Origin: Micromonospora arida
Lineage (GTDB): Bacteria > Actinomycetota > Actinomycetes > Mycobacteriales > Micromonosporaceae
Direction of reading: 5' to 3'
Assembly (NCBI RefSeq): GCF_003857035.1
Contig: NZ_QGSY01000113.1
Span: forward strand, 1 to 32,688
DNA: 32,688 bases
A model generated the notes under the pieces. It worked only from the letters and a program-made list of their open reading frames with translations. It had not been told where the DNA came from and ran no database searches. Numbering within the stretch: the first letter of the stretch is position 1; the number at the start of each line of letters is the position of its first letter. Below, in pieces: positions 1 through 7,584 of the stretch. Made by a program: the position numbers and the translations under genes.

Positions 1-1
1 G

Positions 2-841
2 TTAGGGGGTGTAGTGCTGGTCGTGGGCCTGGCGGGGGGCGCAGACGGAGGCTCGGGAGCAGGAGCAGCGGGAGCCGTCGGCGTCCAGGCGTACCGTCAC
101 CGCGTCGCGGGGGACGCTGTGGCCGACGACCCGGCCGTCACCCTCAGGGGTGGAGACCCGACTGCCGACCGCCGGGGCGGTCTCCTGAAAGCGCTGGTAC
201 AGCGGGTGCTCGTACTTGAGGCAGCACATCAGCCGACCGCACGCGCCGGAGATGCGCAACGGGTTGAGCGGTAGGTCCTGGTCCTTCGCCATCCGGATGG
301 TCACCGGCTCGAAGTCGGTGAGGAACGTGGCGCAGCACAGGTCCCGACCGCAGGAGCCGATGCCGCCCTGCACCCGTGCGGAGTCGCGTGCGGAGAGCTG
401 ACGCAGCTCCACCCGACAGTGCAGGGTCGCGCCCAGGTCGCGGACCAGGGACCGGAAGTCCACCCGGTGCGGGGCGGTGAAGTACACGGTGCTGCGCTCA
501 CCGCCGCTCTCGGCGGAGCCCAGCACATGGTCGACCGCCACCACCTTCATCGGCAGGCCGTGCGCGCGGATCAGCCGTTTCGCGGCCACCTTCGCCTCGG
601 CCTTGCGCCGACGCAACGCCTCGTCCCGGAGGAGGTCGTCGTCACCGGCCAGCCCGACCAGGCGGGGGAAGCCGTCGGTCTCCTCGGTAACCCACTGCGC
701 GGCCCACACGCACTCCGCCACCTCGGGCCCGTCATCGGTGGGCACCAGCACCCGGTCGCCCACCTGCGGACGCAACTCGCCCGGGTCGAGGTAGTAGAGC
801 CGCCCGTACCGGTTGAAGCTGACCGCGCAGAGCATGCCCAT
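2..841 (-). CDS. ricT: PSP1-domain protein RicT (YaaT family)
   Basis: The 279-residue protein is a complete PSP1 family member; the TAA stop lies at the window edge. The family hallmark is two cysteine clusters, seen here as GSCGRDLCC (C164, C169, C170) and GACGRLMCC (C201, C206, C207). In Bacillus RicT such cysteines bind Fe-S clusters in the RicA-RicF-RicT complex, which affects RNA processing and developmental phosphorelays. Whether actinobacteria have RicA/RicF partners is not shown here. In Firmicutes yaaT follows tmk and holB. The same neighbourhood holds here, except that three extra genes separate holB from ricT. The start is ATG with a G-rich GGTGGGGGG stretch directly upstream; an in-frame ATG two codons later is the alternative. 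The family call is firm; the molecular role is inferred. Confidence 0.93.
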   Translation of the reverse strand: MGMLCAVSFNRYGRLYYLDPGELRPQVGDRVLVPTDDGPEVAECVWAAQWVTEETDGFPRLVGLAGDDDLLRDEALRRRKAEAKVAAKRLIRAHGLPMKVVAVDHVLGSAESGGERSTVYFTAPHRVDFRSLVRDLGATLHCRVELRQLSARDSARVQGGIGSCGRDLCCATFLTDFEPVTIRMAKDQDLPLNPLRISGACGRLMCCLKYEHPLYQRFQETAPAVGSRVSTPEGDGRVVGHSVPRDAVTVRLDADGSRCSCSRASVCAPRQAHDQHYTP

Positions 842-1219
842 CCCCCCACCCTACGACGGGTCACGGTGCAAGGCGCACCGGCCGGCTACGCCCCGCTGCC
901 ATTCATGACCGTCGACTTGACCTATTGCAGGGCGTCCCGTCGTGCCGTTGCTGCTCGCCCGGACGGTTGAATCCGGGGCCGGGCAGGAGACAAGACGGGC
1001 CTCGGCGGCGTTGAGTGGAGGCAGACCTGCGGGGGGTGCAGGGGGAAGACCACGGCGTCGCCGTGGACGCCGGCTCAGGTCAGGCGCCCACGAGCGACGC
1101 CGTGGCCTGTCCGGGGCAACACCGCCGCAGCCAGAGGACCGAGATCGGGGGCCACAGCGCCACGGCCGTAGGACCGAGGTCCGGGGCAACAGCGCCACGG
1201 CCGGAGGGCCGAGGTCCGG
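842..1219. other. Intergenic region with ricT upstream sequence and minisatellite
   Basis: This 378-base gap lies upstream of ricT and downstream of the minus-strand WXG-like gene. The ricT-proximal half must carry its promoter, but I see no hexamer pair good enough to mark. The distal third is a tandem array, annotated separately. Several open frames cross the gap, but they run over the repeats, whose 35-base period is not a codon multiple, and I do not consider them genes. Confidence 0.6.
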
Positions 1220-1220
1220 T
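1116..1220. repeat. Tandem array, 3 x 35 bp
   Basis: There are three head-to-tail 35-base units at 1116-1150, 1151-1185 and 1186-1220. Units 2 and 3 are almost identical and share core segments such as acagcgccacggccg and gaccgaggtcc; unit 1 is diverged. The array ends inside the stop codon of the neighbouring minus-strand gene. There are no spacers between units, so it is a minisatellite, not a CRISPR. Function unknown. Confidence 0.9.
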
Positions 1221-1903
1221 TACCAGCCGACCCGGGTGGGCTGGTCGTAGCGAGGCCGCCCGTCCGTCGGCGGACGCCACGCGGTCTCGGCCAGGCTCGG
1301 CGCCCACTGACGCAGCAGCGTTTCCGCACCGTCGTACGCGACGCAGAGCACCGCCAGCACCCGTGCGGCGATCTCGGCGGCGTCGGCCACACCGGGCCCG
1401 ACCGGCCCGGGGCGCGTCGACGGACCGGTGGCGGTGGCGGCGACCACGGCGACCGCTTCGGCCGAGCGGAGCACGTCGGCCAGGGTGCGGGCCAGCGCGA
1501 GTCGGCTGCCCTCCACCCAGTCGGCGAGGGCGTCGGCGTAACCGGCGGTGGATTCGAGTCGCCCGACCAGGCTGTCCGGCCCCTCGTCGAGGTGACGCAG
1601 CAGCGCCGCCCGCTGTTGCCCGTACGCCGTGGCGGCCGCACCGGACCAGAGCACCGAGTCGGTGAGCGCGGCGGAGACGTCGTCGTACCCCCGGACGAGC
1701 CGGCGCACCGCGTGGCCGGCGCTGGCGAGCGGCACCGGGTGCAGGTCGAGGAAGCCGCGAACCGCGTCGCCCGGCAGCACCTGCATGCGGCGCAGCAGCG
1801 GCCAGACCCGGTGCCCCTCGGGGACGCCGGCCGCGATCAGCCTGTCCACCCGGCGGAGCAGGTCGAGGCCGGGCTCGGCGAGCCGGTCCAGCGCGTCCAT
1901 CAC
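1220..1903 (-). CDS. Hypothetical protein with WXG-like central helix pair
   Basis: I do not recognise a named family for this 227-residue protein. It is mostly helical, with no signal peptide or membrane segment. Around residues 86-98 it has a W-S-G turn (LWSGAAATAYGQQ) flanked by amphipathic helices, the arrangement found in WXG100/ESX-type proteins. The C-terminus is a proline- and arginine-containing tail. It is the last gene of a three-gene unit: its start is the overlapping GTGATG at the end of the EspC-like gene, so either the GTG at 1903 (4-nt overlap) or the ATG at 1900 (1-nt overlap) could be used. The context suggests it acts with the EspC-like and YbaB-like products. A type VII secretion role is inference, since no EccC-type ATPase gene is present in the window. 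Confidence 0.75.
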   Translation of the reverse strand: MMDALDRLAEPGLDLLRRVDRLIAAGVPEGHRVWPLLRRMQVLPGDAVRGFLDLHPVPLASAGHAVRRLVRGYDDVSAALTDSVLWSGAAATAYGQQRAALLRHLDEGPDSLVGRLESTAGYADALADWVEGSRLALARTLADVLRSAEAVAVVAATATGPSTRPGPVGPGVADAAEIAARVLAVLCVAYDGAETLLRQWAPSLAETAWRPPTDGRPRYDQPTRVGW

Positions 1904-2205
1904 GGTTCCCCGATGAGCCGGCGGCGGGCCGCCCGGTCGACCTCGGCGTAGCGGTCGGCGGCCTCCCGCACGGCGGCCGCGGCGGCGGCCAGTCGACCGG
2001 CAGCGGCGCGGGCCTCACGGGCCCGGTCGTCGGTGGCGGTGGTCCACTGCCGGTGCAGCGCCCGACCGATCTCGCCCGGGCGGCCCGGTGCGTCGGCGCC
2101 GAACGCGGCATGGGCGGGATCGCTGGCGGTGACGGTGTGCGAAACGACGGTGAGCGTGGCGCTCGCCTCGTCCAGTCGGGCGGAGAGCGCGCGCAGTGTG
2201 TCCAT
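1900..2205 (-). CDS. EspC-like (type VII secretion target family) small protein
   Basis: This 101-residue, cysteine-free, all-helical protein has the N-terminal pattern of the EspC/DUF2580 type VII secretion target family: a helix, a segment near VVSHTVTASDPAHAAFG, and a second helix ending in a basic tail. It has no classical signal peptide. The ATG at 2205 is chosen because it lies one base downstream of the YbaB-like stop codon and the homologous region begins there; a longer upstream frame would overlap the YbaB-like gene heavily. Its stop overlaps the start of the next gene, so the three genes are probably translationally coupled. The family assignment rests on size and pattern, not on a diagnostic catalytic motif. 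Confidence 0.75.
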   Translation of the reverse strand: MDTLRALSARLDEASATLTVVSHTVTASDPAHAAFGADAPGRPGEIGRALHRQWTTATDDRAREARAAAGRLAAAAAAVREAADRYAEVDRAARRRLIGEP

Positions 2206-2206
2206 T

Positions 2207-2536
2207 TCAGGCCCCCGCGAGCGGTCGGTAGGCGGCGAACGTCTCATTGTGCAGCTTTTCCCGGGCCCATTCGGCGGCGTCGGCCGCCGCGGTGACCGCG
2301 GCCTGCACGGAACCGGCCACGTCGCGGGGGCTGCGGGTGTGCAGCGGCCCGAGGAACCGGACGTCGGTGATCCGTCCACCGGCGGTGACCACCACCTCGA
2401 CCAGACCGTCCGGCGAGCGGACGGTCACCTCGACGGTCGACACCGCCTGGTCGAACTCGGCCTGGAGGGACTCGATCCGGCGGTAGCGTCGCACCGCCTC
2501 CTCGATCCAGGCTTCGTCGATCTCCCCCCGCGGCAT
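2207..2536 (-). CDS. YbaB/EbfC-like nucleoid-associated protein
   Basis: The 109-residue protein has the YbaB/EbfC layout: an N-terminal helix (about residues 8-34), a three-strand sheet (VEVTVRSPDGLVEVVVTAGG, about 35-54, then RITDVRFLG), and a C-terminal helix with DVAGSVQAAVTAAADAA. YbaB proteins are dimeric, sequence-tolerant DNA binders. In Micromonosporaceae, YbaB-like paralogues often sit beside WXG/EspC-type genes, as here. This is not the recF-linked YbaB, because dnaX and recR are absent. The ATG at 2536 is preceded by GGGAGGAG at good distance, which fixes the start. The stop is a single base away from the start of the EspC-like gene, so the two are co-transcribed. Confidence 0.85.
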   Translation of the reverse strand: MPRGEIDEAWIEEAVRRYRRIESLQAEFDQAVSTVEVTVRSPDGLVEVVVTAGGRITDVRFLGPLHTRSPRDVAGSVQAAVTAAADAAEWAREKLHNETFAAYRPLAGA

Positions 2537-2632
2537 CGGCCGACTCCTCCCGGGTGATCCGTCACTCAGTGTGGTGCCACCGTTACCACGGCACACGGAC
2601 CGTACCGCACCGCAATCGGACCTGTCGATGCC

Positions 2633-2641
2633 TGTGGACAA
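2633..2641 (-). promoter_or_regulatory. DnaA box (perfect TTGTCCACA)
   Basis: The nine bases tgtggacaa on the plus strand are the complement of TTGTCCACA, the DnaA box consensus of high-GC actinobacteria. It sits in the 122-base gap between holB and the YbaB-like gene. A single box is not an origin; it may bind DnaA as a titration or regulatory site. Confidence 0.55.
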
Positions 2642-2658
2642 CGGCCGGGAAGCGCGGG

Positions 2659-3921
2659 TCAGCCCTTCCAGAGGGCGAGCATCATCGCCTCGACCGCGAT
2701 CCGCGGCTTGACGTTCGCCTCGATCGCCGCACGGCAGGCGAGCACGGCCTCCAAGCGGCGCAGCGCCCCCTCGGCGTCCCACTTCTGCGCGCCGGCGCCG
2801 GCCAGCGCGGCCGTGTCGGTGTGCACCGGGGCGACGGGTGCGCGCAGCGCCATGGTGAGCGCGTCCCGGTAGAAGCCCGCGAGGTCGACCAGCGCCCGGT
2901 CCAGTGCGTCCCGCTGGGCCCGGGTGGCCCGGGACTTCTGCCGCTTCTCCAGCTCCTTGAGCTGCCCGGCAGCGCCTCGCATGGCGCCGGCCGCGCCCCG
3001 GCCGGTGCCGCCCGCGCCGAGCGCGGTCTCCAGTGCCGCCCGCTCGGTCGTGTCGGCCTCGGTGACCGACGCGTCGGCCTCCGCCTCGGCCGCCTCGATC
3101 AGCGCCGACGCCGCGTCGAACGCCGCGCCGACCCCGGTCAACCGGCGGGGCACCCCGAGCACCGCCTCGCGTCGTTTGCGGGCCTCCGGGTCGCGGGCCA
3201 GCCTGCGGGCCCGACCCACGTGGCCCTGCGCGGCCGCCGCCGCCCACCGCGCCACGTCGGGGGCGATGCCGTCCCGACGAACCAGCACCTCGGCCACCGC
3301 GGCGGCCGGCGGCTGCCGCAGGGGTACGACCCGACAGCGCGACCGGATGGTCACCGAGATGTCGTCCGGGTGGGTGGACGGGGCGCAGAGCAGGAAGACC
3401 GTCCGCGGTGGGGGTTCCTCGATCGCCTTGAGCAGCGCGTTGCCGGCGGCCTCGGTGAGCCGGTCGGCGTCCTCGATGACCACCACCTGCCAGCGCCCGC
3501 CGGACGGGGTGCTGGCCGCGCGGAGCACCAGCGCGCGCATCTCGCCGACGCCGATGGAGAGCCCTTCCGGCACCACCATCCGCACGTCGGCGTGGCTGCC
3601 GCCCATTGTCGTGTGGCAACCGGGGCACTCACCGCAGCCGGTGCCGTGCACGCACTGGAGTGCGGCGGCGAACGCCCGTGCGGCGACCGAGCGGCCGGAG
3701 CCGGGTGGCCCGGTGAAGATCCACGCGTGCGTCATCCCGGCGGCCGGGTCCAGCCCGCCGGTCGCGGCGTCGTCGGCCGCGGACCCGTTACCACTGGCCG
3801 GGCCGGCGGTGACCAACGCGGCCGCGCCAGCACGCAGCACGGCGGCTGCCGCGGCGGCGGCGCGCCGCAGCTCGACCACCGCCTCGTCCTGACCGACCAG
3901 GTCGGCGAAGACGTCCGGCAT
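2659..3921 (-). CDS. holB: DNA polymerase III subunit delta'
   Basis: This 420-residue AAA+ clamp-loader subunit works with gamma/tau and delta to load the beta clamp. Motifs in order are Walker A GPPGSGRS (71-78), a zinc-binding cysteine set C90, C96, C99 and C102, a Walker B-like IEDADRL (149-155), and the SRC arginine-finger motif at 194-196 in IRSRCRVVP. A long alanine-rich segment (about 21-56) between the first helix and the P-loop is an actinobacterial embellishment. Its ATG overlaps the tmk stop codon by one base (TGATG), so it is translationally coupled to tmk. The pairing with tmk and nearby ricT is a conserved bacterial order. Confidence 0.96.
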   Translation of the reverse strand: MPDVFADLVGQDEAVVELRRAAAAAAAVLRAGAAALVTAGPASGNGSAADDAATGGLDPAAGMTHAWIFTGPPGSGRSVAARAFAAALQCVHGTGCGECPGCHTTMGGSHADVRMVVPEGLSIGVGEMRALVLRAASTPSGGRWQVVVIEDADRLTEAAGNALLKAIEEPPPRTVFLLCAPSTHPDDISVTIRSRCRVVPLRQPPAAAVAEVLVRRDGIAPDVARWAAAAAQGHVGRARRLARDPEARKRREAVLGVPRRLTGVGAAFDAASALIEAAEAEADASVTEADTTERAALETALGAGGTGRGAAGAMRGAAGQLKELEKRQKSRATRAQRDALDRALVDLAGFYRDALTMALRAPVAPVHTDTAALAGAGAQKWDAEGALRRLEAVLACRAAIEANVKPRIAVEAMMLALWKG

Positions 3922-6179
3922 CAGGTCTTGTGCTCCATCGTCACCAGCTCCGCGTCGGATAACTCAGGCTGCACCGAGGTGTCCGGGCCCTGCGCCGGCC
4001 GCGGGTGCACGATGCCGCCCGGCTTGCCGAGCATCTCCTCGACCCGCCGGACCACCAGCCCGGTGATCTCGTCGGCCGGCCGGGACGCGTCGAGCACCAG
4101 GTAGCGCTTCGGGTCGGCGGCGGCGAGGTCGAGGAACGCGTACCGGACGCGCTCGTGGAAGGCGATCGACTCGGCCTCCAGCCGGTCGGTGCCGGTGTTG
4201 CGCGAGGCCACCCGGGACAGGCCGGTGCGCGGTTCGACGTCCAGCAGCACCACCAGGTCGGGCTTGAGCCCACCGGTGGCCCAGGAGGAGAGCCAGGAGA
4301 CCTCATCGACGGGCAGTGTCCGGCCGGCGCCCTGGTACGCCAGGGACGAGTCGACGTACCGGTCGCTGATCACCACGCCGCCCCGGACCAGCGCGGGCCG
4401 GACGACGGTGGCCACGTGGTGCGCCCGGTCGGCGGCGTACAGCAGCGCCTCGGCCCGGGGGGAGGGCGCGTCGTCGCCGGAGGTGTCCAGCACCAGCGAC
4501 CGGATTCGCCGGCCGACGCCGGTGGCCCCCGGCTCGCGGGTGACCACTACCTCTCGGCCGTGACCGCGCAGCCGCTCGGAGAGCGCGGTGAGCTGGGTGG
4601 ACTTCCCCGCGCCCTCGCCGCCCTCGAAGACCACGAAGAGCCCGGCGGAGACGAACGGCTCGGCGGGCATCAGCGGACGGCCCCGGATGGAGCCCCACAG
4701 GTCGGCGAGGACCGGGACGCCCTTCTTGTCGTCCATCTGGCCGAACGCGCTGATCCCGGCGAAGATGCCGGCGGCACCGGCGGCGAGCAGCAGCAGTCGG
4801 GTGGAGGAGACGGAGATGCCGAGGTCGGCGATCTCCAGCTTGCGCGAGCCACCGACGCCGACCAACACGCTGCTCAGCCCGATGGCCAGGATCAGCACCA
4901 GTCGGGTGCCGATCTGCACCACCGCGAAGACCCGGCCGCGCACCTCGTCGGCCACCTCCCCGCCCAGCAGCGTGGTGCCGGCCAGGAAGGCCATCCCGGC
5001 ACCGGCGCCGACCAGCACCGCGCCGACGATCGCCATGGACAGGTGGATGGCGAAGGCGAGGGTCATCACGGCGGCGCTGGCCAGCACGATGCTCATGCCG
5101 AACCAGCGACGCCGGGACATCTCCTTGACGACCATCGGGCCGAGCCCGATGCCGAGCGCCAGACCGACGAAGATCGCGCCGAAGAGCAGCGAGAACGCGG
5201 CATCACCGGCGCCCAGTGAGTTGGCGAAGAACTTGGCAGTACCGACCACGATGCCGCCGCCGGCGAACGCGCCGAAGATGCCCAGCACCAGGCCGCGGAC
5301 GAGCGGGGTCTGGCCGATGTACTTCCAGCCCTCGGAGAACTGCCGGAACATGCTCTGCTCGGCACGCTCCGCCTCGCCGCGCTGCGCCTCACTGATCTCC
5401 TTGATCCCGAATGCCACCACCAGTGCGGTGGCGAGCCGGGAGAAGGCGTTGAACCAGAGTGCGAGCTGGGCCGGCTCGGCCCAGGAGGGCAGGTCGCCGC
5501 CGACGGCACCACGGACGCCACGGTCGAGCACGGCGAGGCCGATGGCGGCGGCGACCGGGGTGAGGCCGTAGGTGGTGATCAGGGTGAGCTGGTTGGCCGC
5601 CTCCAGCCGGGCCCGCGGGATCAGGTTCGGGACCGCGGCCTCCTTGGCCGGGATCCAGAGCAGGGTGAGCGACTCGATCAGGAAGGTGGCGATCAGCGCC
5701 CAGCCGACCACCAGGCCGCCCGCGGCGCCGCTGAGGGCGTAGAGCGGAATGGAGGCGAAGAGCACGAAGCGCAGCAGGTCACAGATGACCATCGTCCAGC
5801 GCCGGTCGAACCGGTCGGCGAAGACGCCGGCCACCGGGCCGAGCACCAGCGCGGGCAGCAGCCGGATCGCGGTGACCCCGCCGAACGCGGCGCCCTGGGC
5901 GGTGCTGCCCTGCACCTGCGAGGCGGCGAAGAGTGCGGTGGCCAGGAGGCCGAGCCAGTCACCGAAGGAGGCGGCGCCGAGCACGATCCAGAGCCGGCGG
6001 AACGGCCGGATGCGCAGGACGGATCGGATCGCGGCATAACCGGACGGATCAACCTGCCCGCCGTTGGGCTGCTTGGCGGCGTTGCCCGACTGGTCACCCG
6101 AGCGCGACACGCCGGGCGACTCGCCGCTGTTCTGGCTTTCGATGGCCGTACCTCCACGTGCCGGCCCATCGCTGGGCAC
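3921..6179 (-). CDS. tmk: MFS-type membrane domain fused to thymidylate kinase
   Basis: This is a 752-residue fusion. Residues 1-50 are a polar tail. Residues 60-475 are an MFS_3-type transporter domain with about ten to twelve hydrophobic helices and the loop motif ADRFDRR (121-127). Residues 513 to the end are dTMP kinase, which makes dTDP from dTMP. The kinase has P-loop EGGEGAGKS (519-527), TREPG (547-551) and DRYVDSSLAYQG (607-618). The fusion is known in actinobacteria (for example SCO3542), so it is not an assembly artefact. The transported substrate is unknown. The GTG at 6179 is the only reasonable in-frame start upstream of the first helix; a TAGAGT hexamer 12 bases upstream implies a very short leader. 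holB follows with a one-base overlap. Confidence 0.93.
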   Translation of the reverse strand: MPSDGPARGGTAIESQNSGESPGVSRSGDQSGNAAKQPNGGQVDPSGYAAIRSVLRIRPFRRLWIVLGAASFGDWLGLLATALFAASQVQGSTAQGAAFGGVTAIRLLPALVLGPVAGVFADRFDRRWTMVICDLLRFVLFASIPLYALSGAAGGLVVGWALIATFLIESLTLLWIPAKEAAVPNLIPRARLEAANQLTLITTYGLTPVAAAIGLAVLDRGVRGAVGGDLPSWAEPAQLALWFNAFSRLATALVVAFGIKEISEAQRGEAERAEQSMFRQFSEGWKYIGQTPLVRGLVLGIFGAFAGGGIVVGTAKFFANSLGAGDAAFSLLFGAIFVGLALGIGLGPMVVKEMSRRRWFGMSIVLASAAVMTLAFAIHLSMAIVGAVLVGAGAGMAFLAGTTLLGGEVADEVRGRVFAVVQIGTRLVLILAIGLSSVLVGVGGSRKLEIADLGISVSSTRLLLLAAGAAGIFAGISAFGQMDDKKGVPVLADLWGSIRGRPLMPAEPFVSAGLFVVFEGGEGAGKSTQLTALSERLRGHGREVVVTREPGATGVGRRIRSLVLDTSGDDAPSPRAEALLYAADRAHHVATVVRPALVRGGVVISDRYVDSSLAYQGAGRTLPVDEVSWLSSWATGGLKPDLVVLLDVEPRTGLSRVASRNTGTDRLEAESIAFHERVRYAFLDLAAADPKRYLVLDASRPADEITGLVVRRVEEMLGKPGGIVHPRPAQGPDTSVQPELSDAELVTMEHKT

Positions 6180-6191
6180 CTCCGGTGCAAC

Positions 6192-6197
6192 ACTCTA
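6192..6197 (-). promoter_or_regulatory. Possible -10 box for tmk
   Basis: The minus strand reads TAGAGT 12 bases before the GTG start of tmk, a good actinobacterial -10 match. No convincing -35 box is visible. Transcription from it would start only about 5-6 bases before the start codon. Confidence 0.35.
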
Positions 6198-6315
6198 GAC
6201 CCGGTGGGGGCCACCCCCCGGGCGACATTCTCCTGCTCGCTGAGCCTAGGCCGCCGAAGGTACCGACCGCAGCCCGGACGTACGCGAGGGTATTTCGCAT
6301 TCTCCGTCAGACAGT

Positions 6316-6321
6316 TAGCGT
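6316..6321 (+). promoter_or_regulatory. -10 box for a leaderless transcript
   Basis: TAGCGT lies exactly six bases before the GTG start of the deaminase/aldolase gene, and there is no Shine-Dalgarno sequence. Transcription would therefore begin at or next to the start codon. A weak -35 candidate, ttcgca (6294-6299), is 16 bases upstream. The same TTAGCGT-N6-GTG arrangement occurs upstream of the Fic-like gene at the other end of the window. Confidence 0.5.
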
Positions 6322-6327
6322 GCAGAC

Positions 6328-7536
6328 GTGGCCATCGAAAGCGACAAACTTCGCGAGCGCCTGGATCGGGCGACTGCCCACCTCGACCCCCCGTACGCGG
6401 TGGTCGACCTCACTGCCTTCGACGCCAATTCGGTCGCCCTGGCCGAGCGCGCCGCGGGAAAACCGGTCCGCCTCGCCAGCAAGTCGGTCCGCAGCAGGGA
6501 GTTGATCGGTCGAGCCCTCGCGCGGCCCGGCTGGCAGGGCGTGATGGCGTTCACAGTGCCCGAGGCGATCTGGCTGGTCCGCGCCGGCGTCAGCGACGAC
6601 GTGCTGGTCGCGTACCCGAGCGCGGACCGGGCCGCCCTCGCCGAGCTGGGCGCCGACCCGACGCTCGCCGCCGCGATCACCCTGATGATCGACGGCACTG
6701 GCCAACTCGACCTCATCGACGCCATCACGGCACCGGGGCAACGCGCCGAGCTACGGCTCTGCCTGGATCTGGACGCCTCCTGGCGACCGCTGCGCGGTCG
6801 GGTGCATGTCGGCGTCCGCCGCTCACCGGTGCACAGCGCACGGGCGGCCGGCGCGCTCGCCGCCGCCGTCGCCGGTCGGCCCGGCTTCCGGCTGGTCGGG
6901 CTGATGTCGTACGAGGCGCAGATCGCCGGCCTGGGCGACGCGCCGCCGGGGCAGACGCTGCTGGCCGGCGCGATCAGGCTGGCCCAGCGCGGGTCGTACC
7001 GCGAGTTGCTGGCCCGCCGTGGCGCGGCGGTCGCCGCGGTACGCGAGCACGCCGACCTGAAGTTCGTCAACGGCGGCGGCACCGGCAGCGTGGCCGCGAC
7101 CAGCGCCGATCCCGCGGTCACCGAGGTCACCGCGGGATCGGGCCTGTACGGGCCGACCCTGTTCGACGCGTACCGCGCCTGGCGGCCCACCCCTGCGGCG
7201 TTCTTCGCCTGCACGGTGGTCCGCCGACCGACGCCGGAGCTGGCGACGGTGCTCGGCGGTGGCTGGATCGCCTCCGGCCCGGCCGCCGACAGTCGACTGC
7301 CCCGGCCGTGGCTACCGGCGGGGCTGAAGCTCGTCGGCACCGAGGGCGCCGGCGAGGTGCAGACTCCGCTGTCCGGAGCGGCGGCGGCCGGGCTGAACGT
7401 CGGCGACCGGGTGTGGTTCCGGCACGCCAAGGCAGGTGAGCTGTGTGAACGGATCAACGAGCTGCACCTGATCGAGGGGGACGCGGTGGTGGCGACGGTG
7501 CCCACCTACCGGGGTGAGGGGCAGGCCTTCCTCTGA
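6328..7536 (+). CDS. PLP-dependent amino acid deaminase/aldolase (D-Ser dehydratase-like fold)
   Basis: The 402-residue protein has an alanine-racemase-type N-terminal barrel with the PLP lysine in RLASKSVRS (K52) and a phosphate-binding glycine segment FVNGGGTGS (246-254). Its C-terminal domain resembles D-serine dehydratase/D-threonine aldolase and has a likely metal pair in RHAKAGELC (H366, C373). Such enzymes cleave or deaminate D-hydroxy amino acids; the real substrate cannot be read from sequence. The GTG at 6328 has no ribosome binding site but a -10 box six bases upstream, so it is probably leaderless. It is divergent from tmk and followed by a convergent TetR gene and an FAD oxidase gene. 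I recall the three occurring together in other actinobacteria, which suggests one sugar- or amino-alcohol-related function (inference). Confidence 0.85.
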   Translation: MAIESDKLRERLDRATAHLDPPYAVVDLTAFDANSVALAERAAGKPVRLASKSVRSRELIGRALARPGWQGVMAFTVPEAIWLVRAGVSDDVLVAYPSADRAALAELGADPTLAAAITLMIDGTGQLDLIDAITAPGQRAELRLCLDLDASWRPLRGRVHVGVRRSPVHSARAAGALAAAVAGRPGFRLVGLMSYEAQIAGLGDAPPGQTLLAGAIRLAQRGSYRELLARRGAAVAAVREHADLKFVNGGGTGSVAATSADPAVTEVTAGSGLYGPTLFDAYRAWRPTPAAFFACTVVRRPTPELATVLGGGWIASGPAADSRLPRPWLPAGLKLVGTEGAGEVQTPLSGAAAAGLNVGDRVWFRHAKAGELCERINELHLIEGDAVVATVPTYRGEGQAFL

Positions 7537-7584
7537 GACCGGACAGCCGCCCTCACCGCCGGTCGGGCCCGCGCCCACGCCGAC

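Noticed and set aside
1080..2111. Long minus-strand alternative frames over the WXG-like gene
   Set aside because: They are arginine/proline-rich and have no start near a ribosome binding site; the 227-residue frame is coupled to its neighbours by overlapping stop/start codons.
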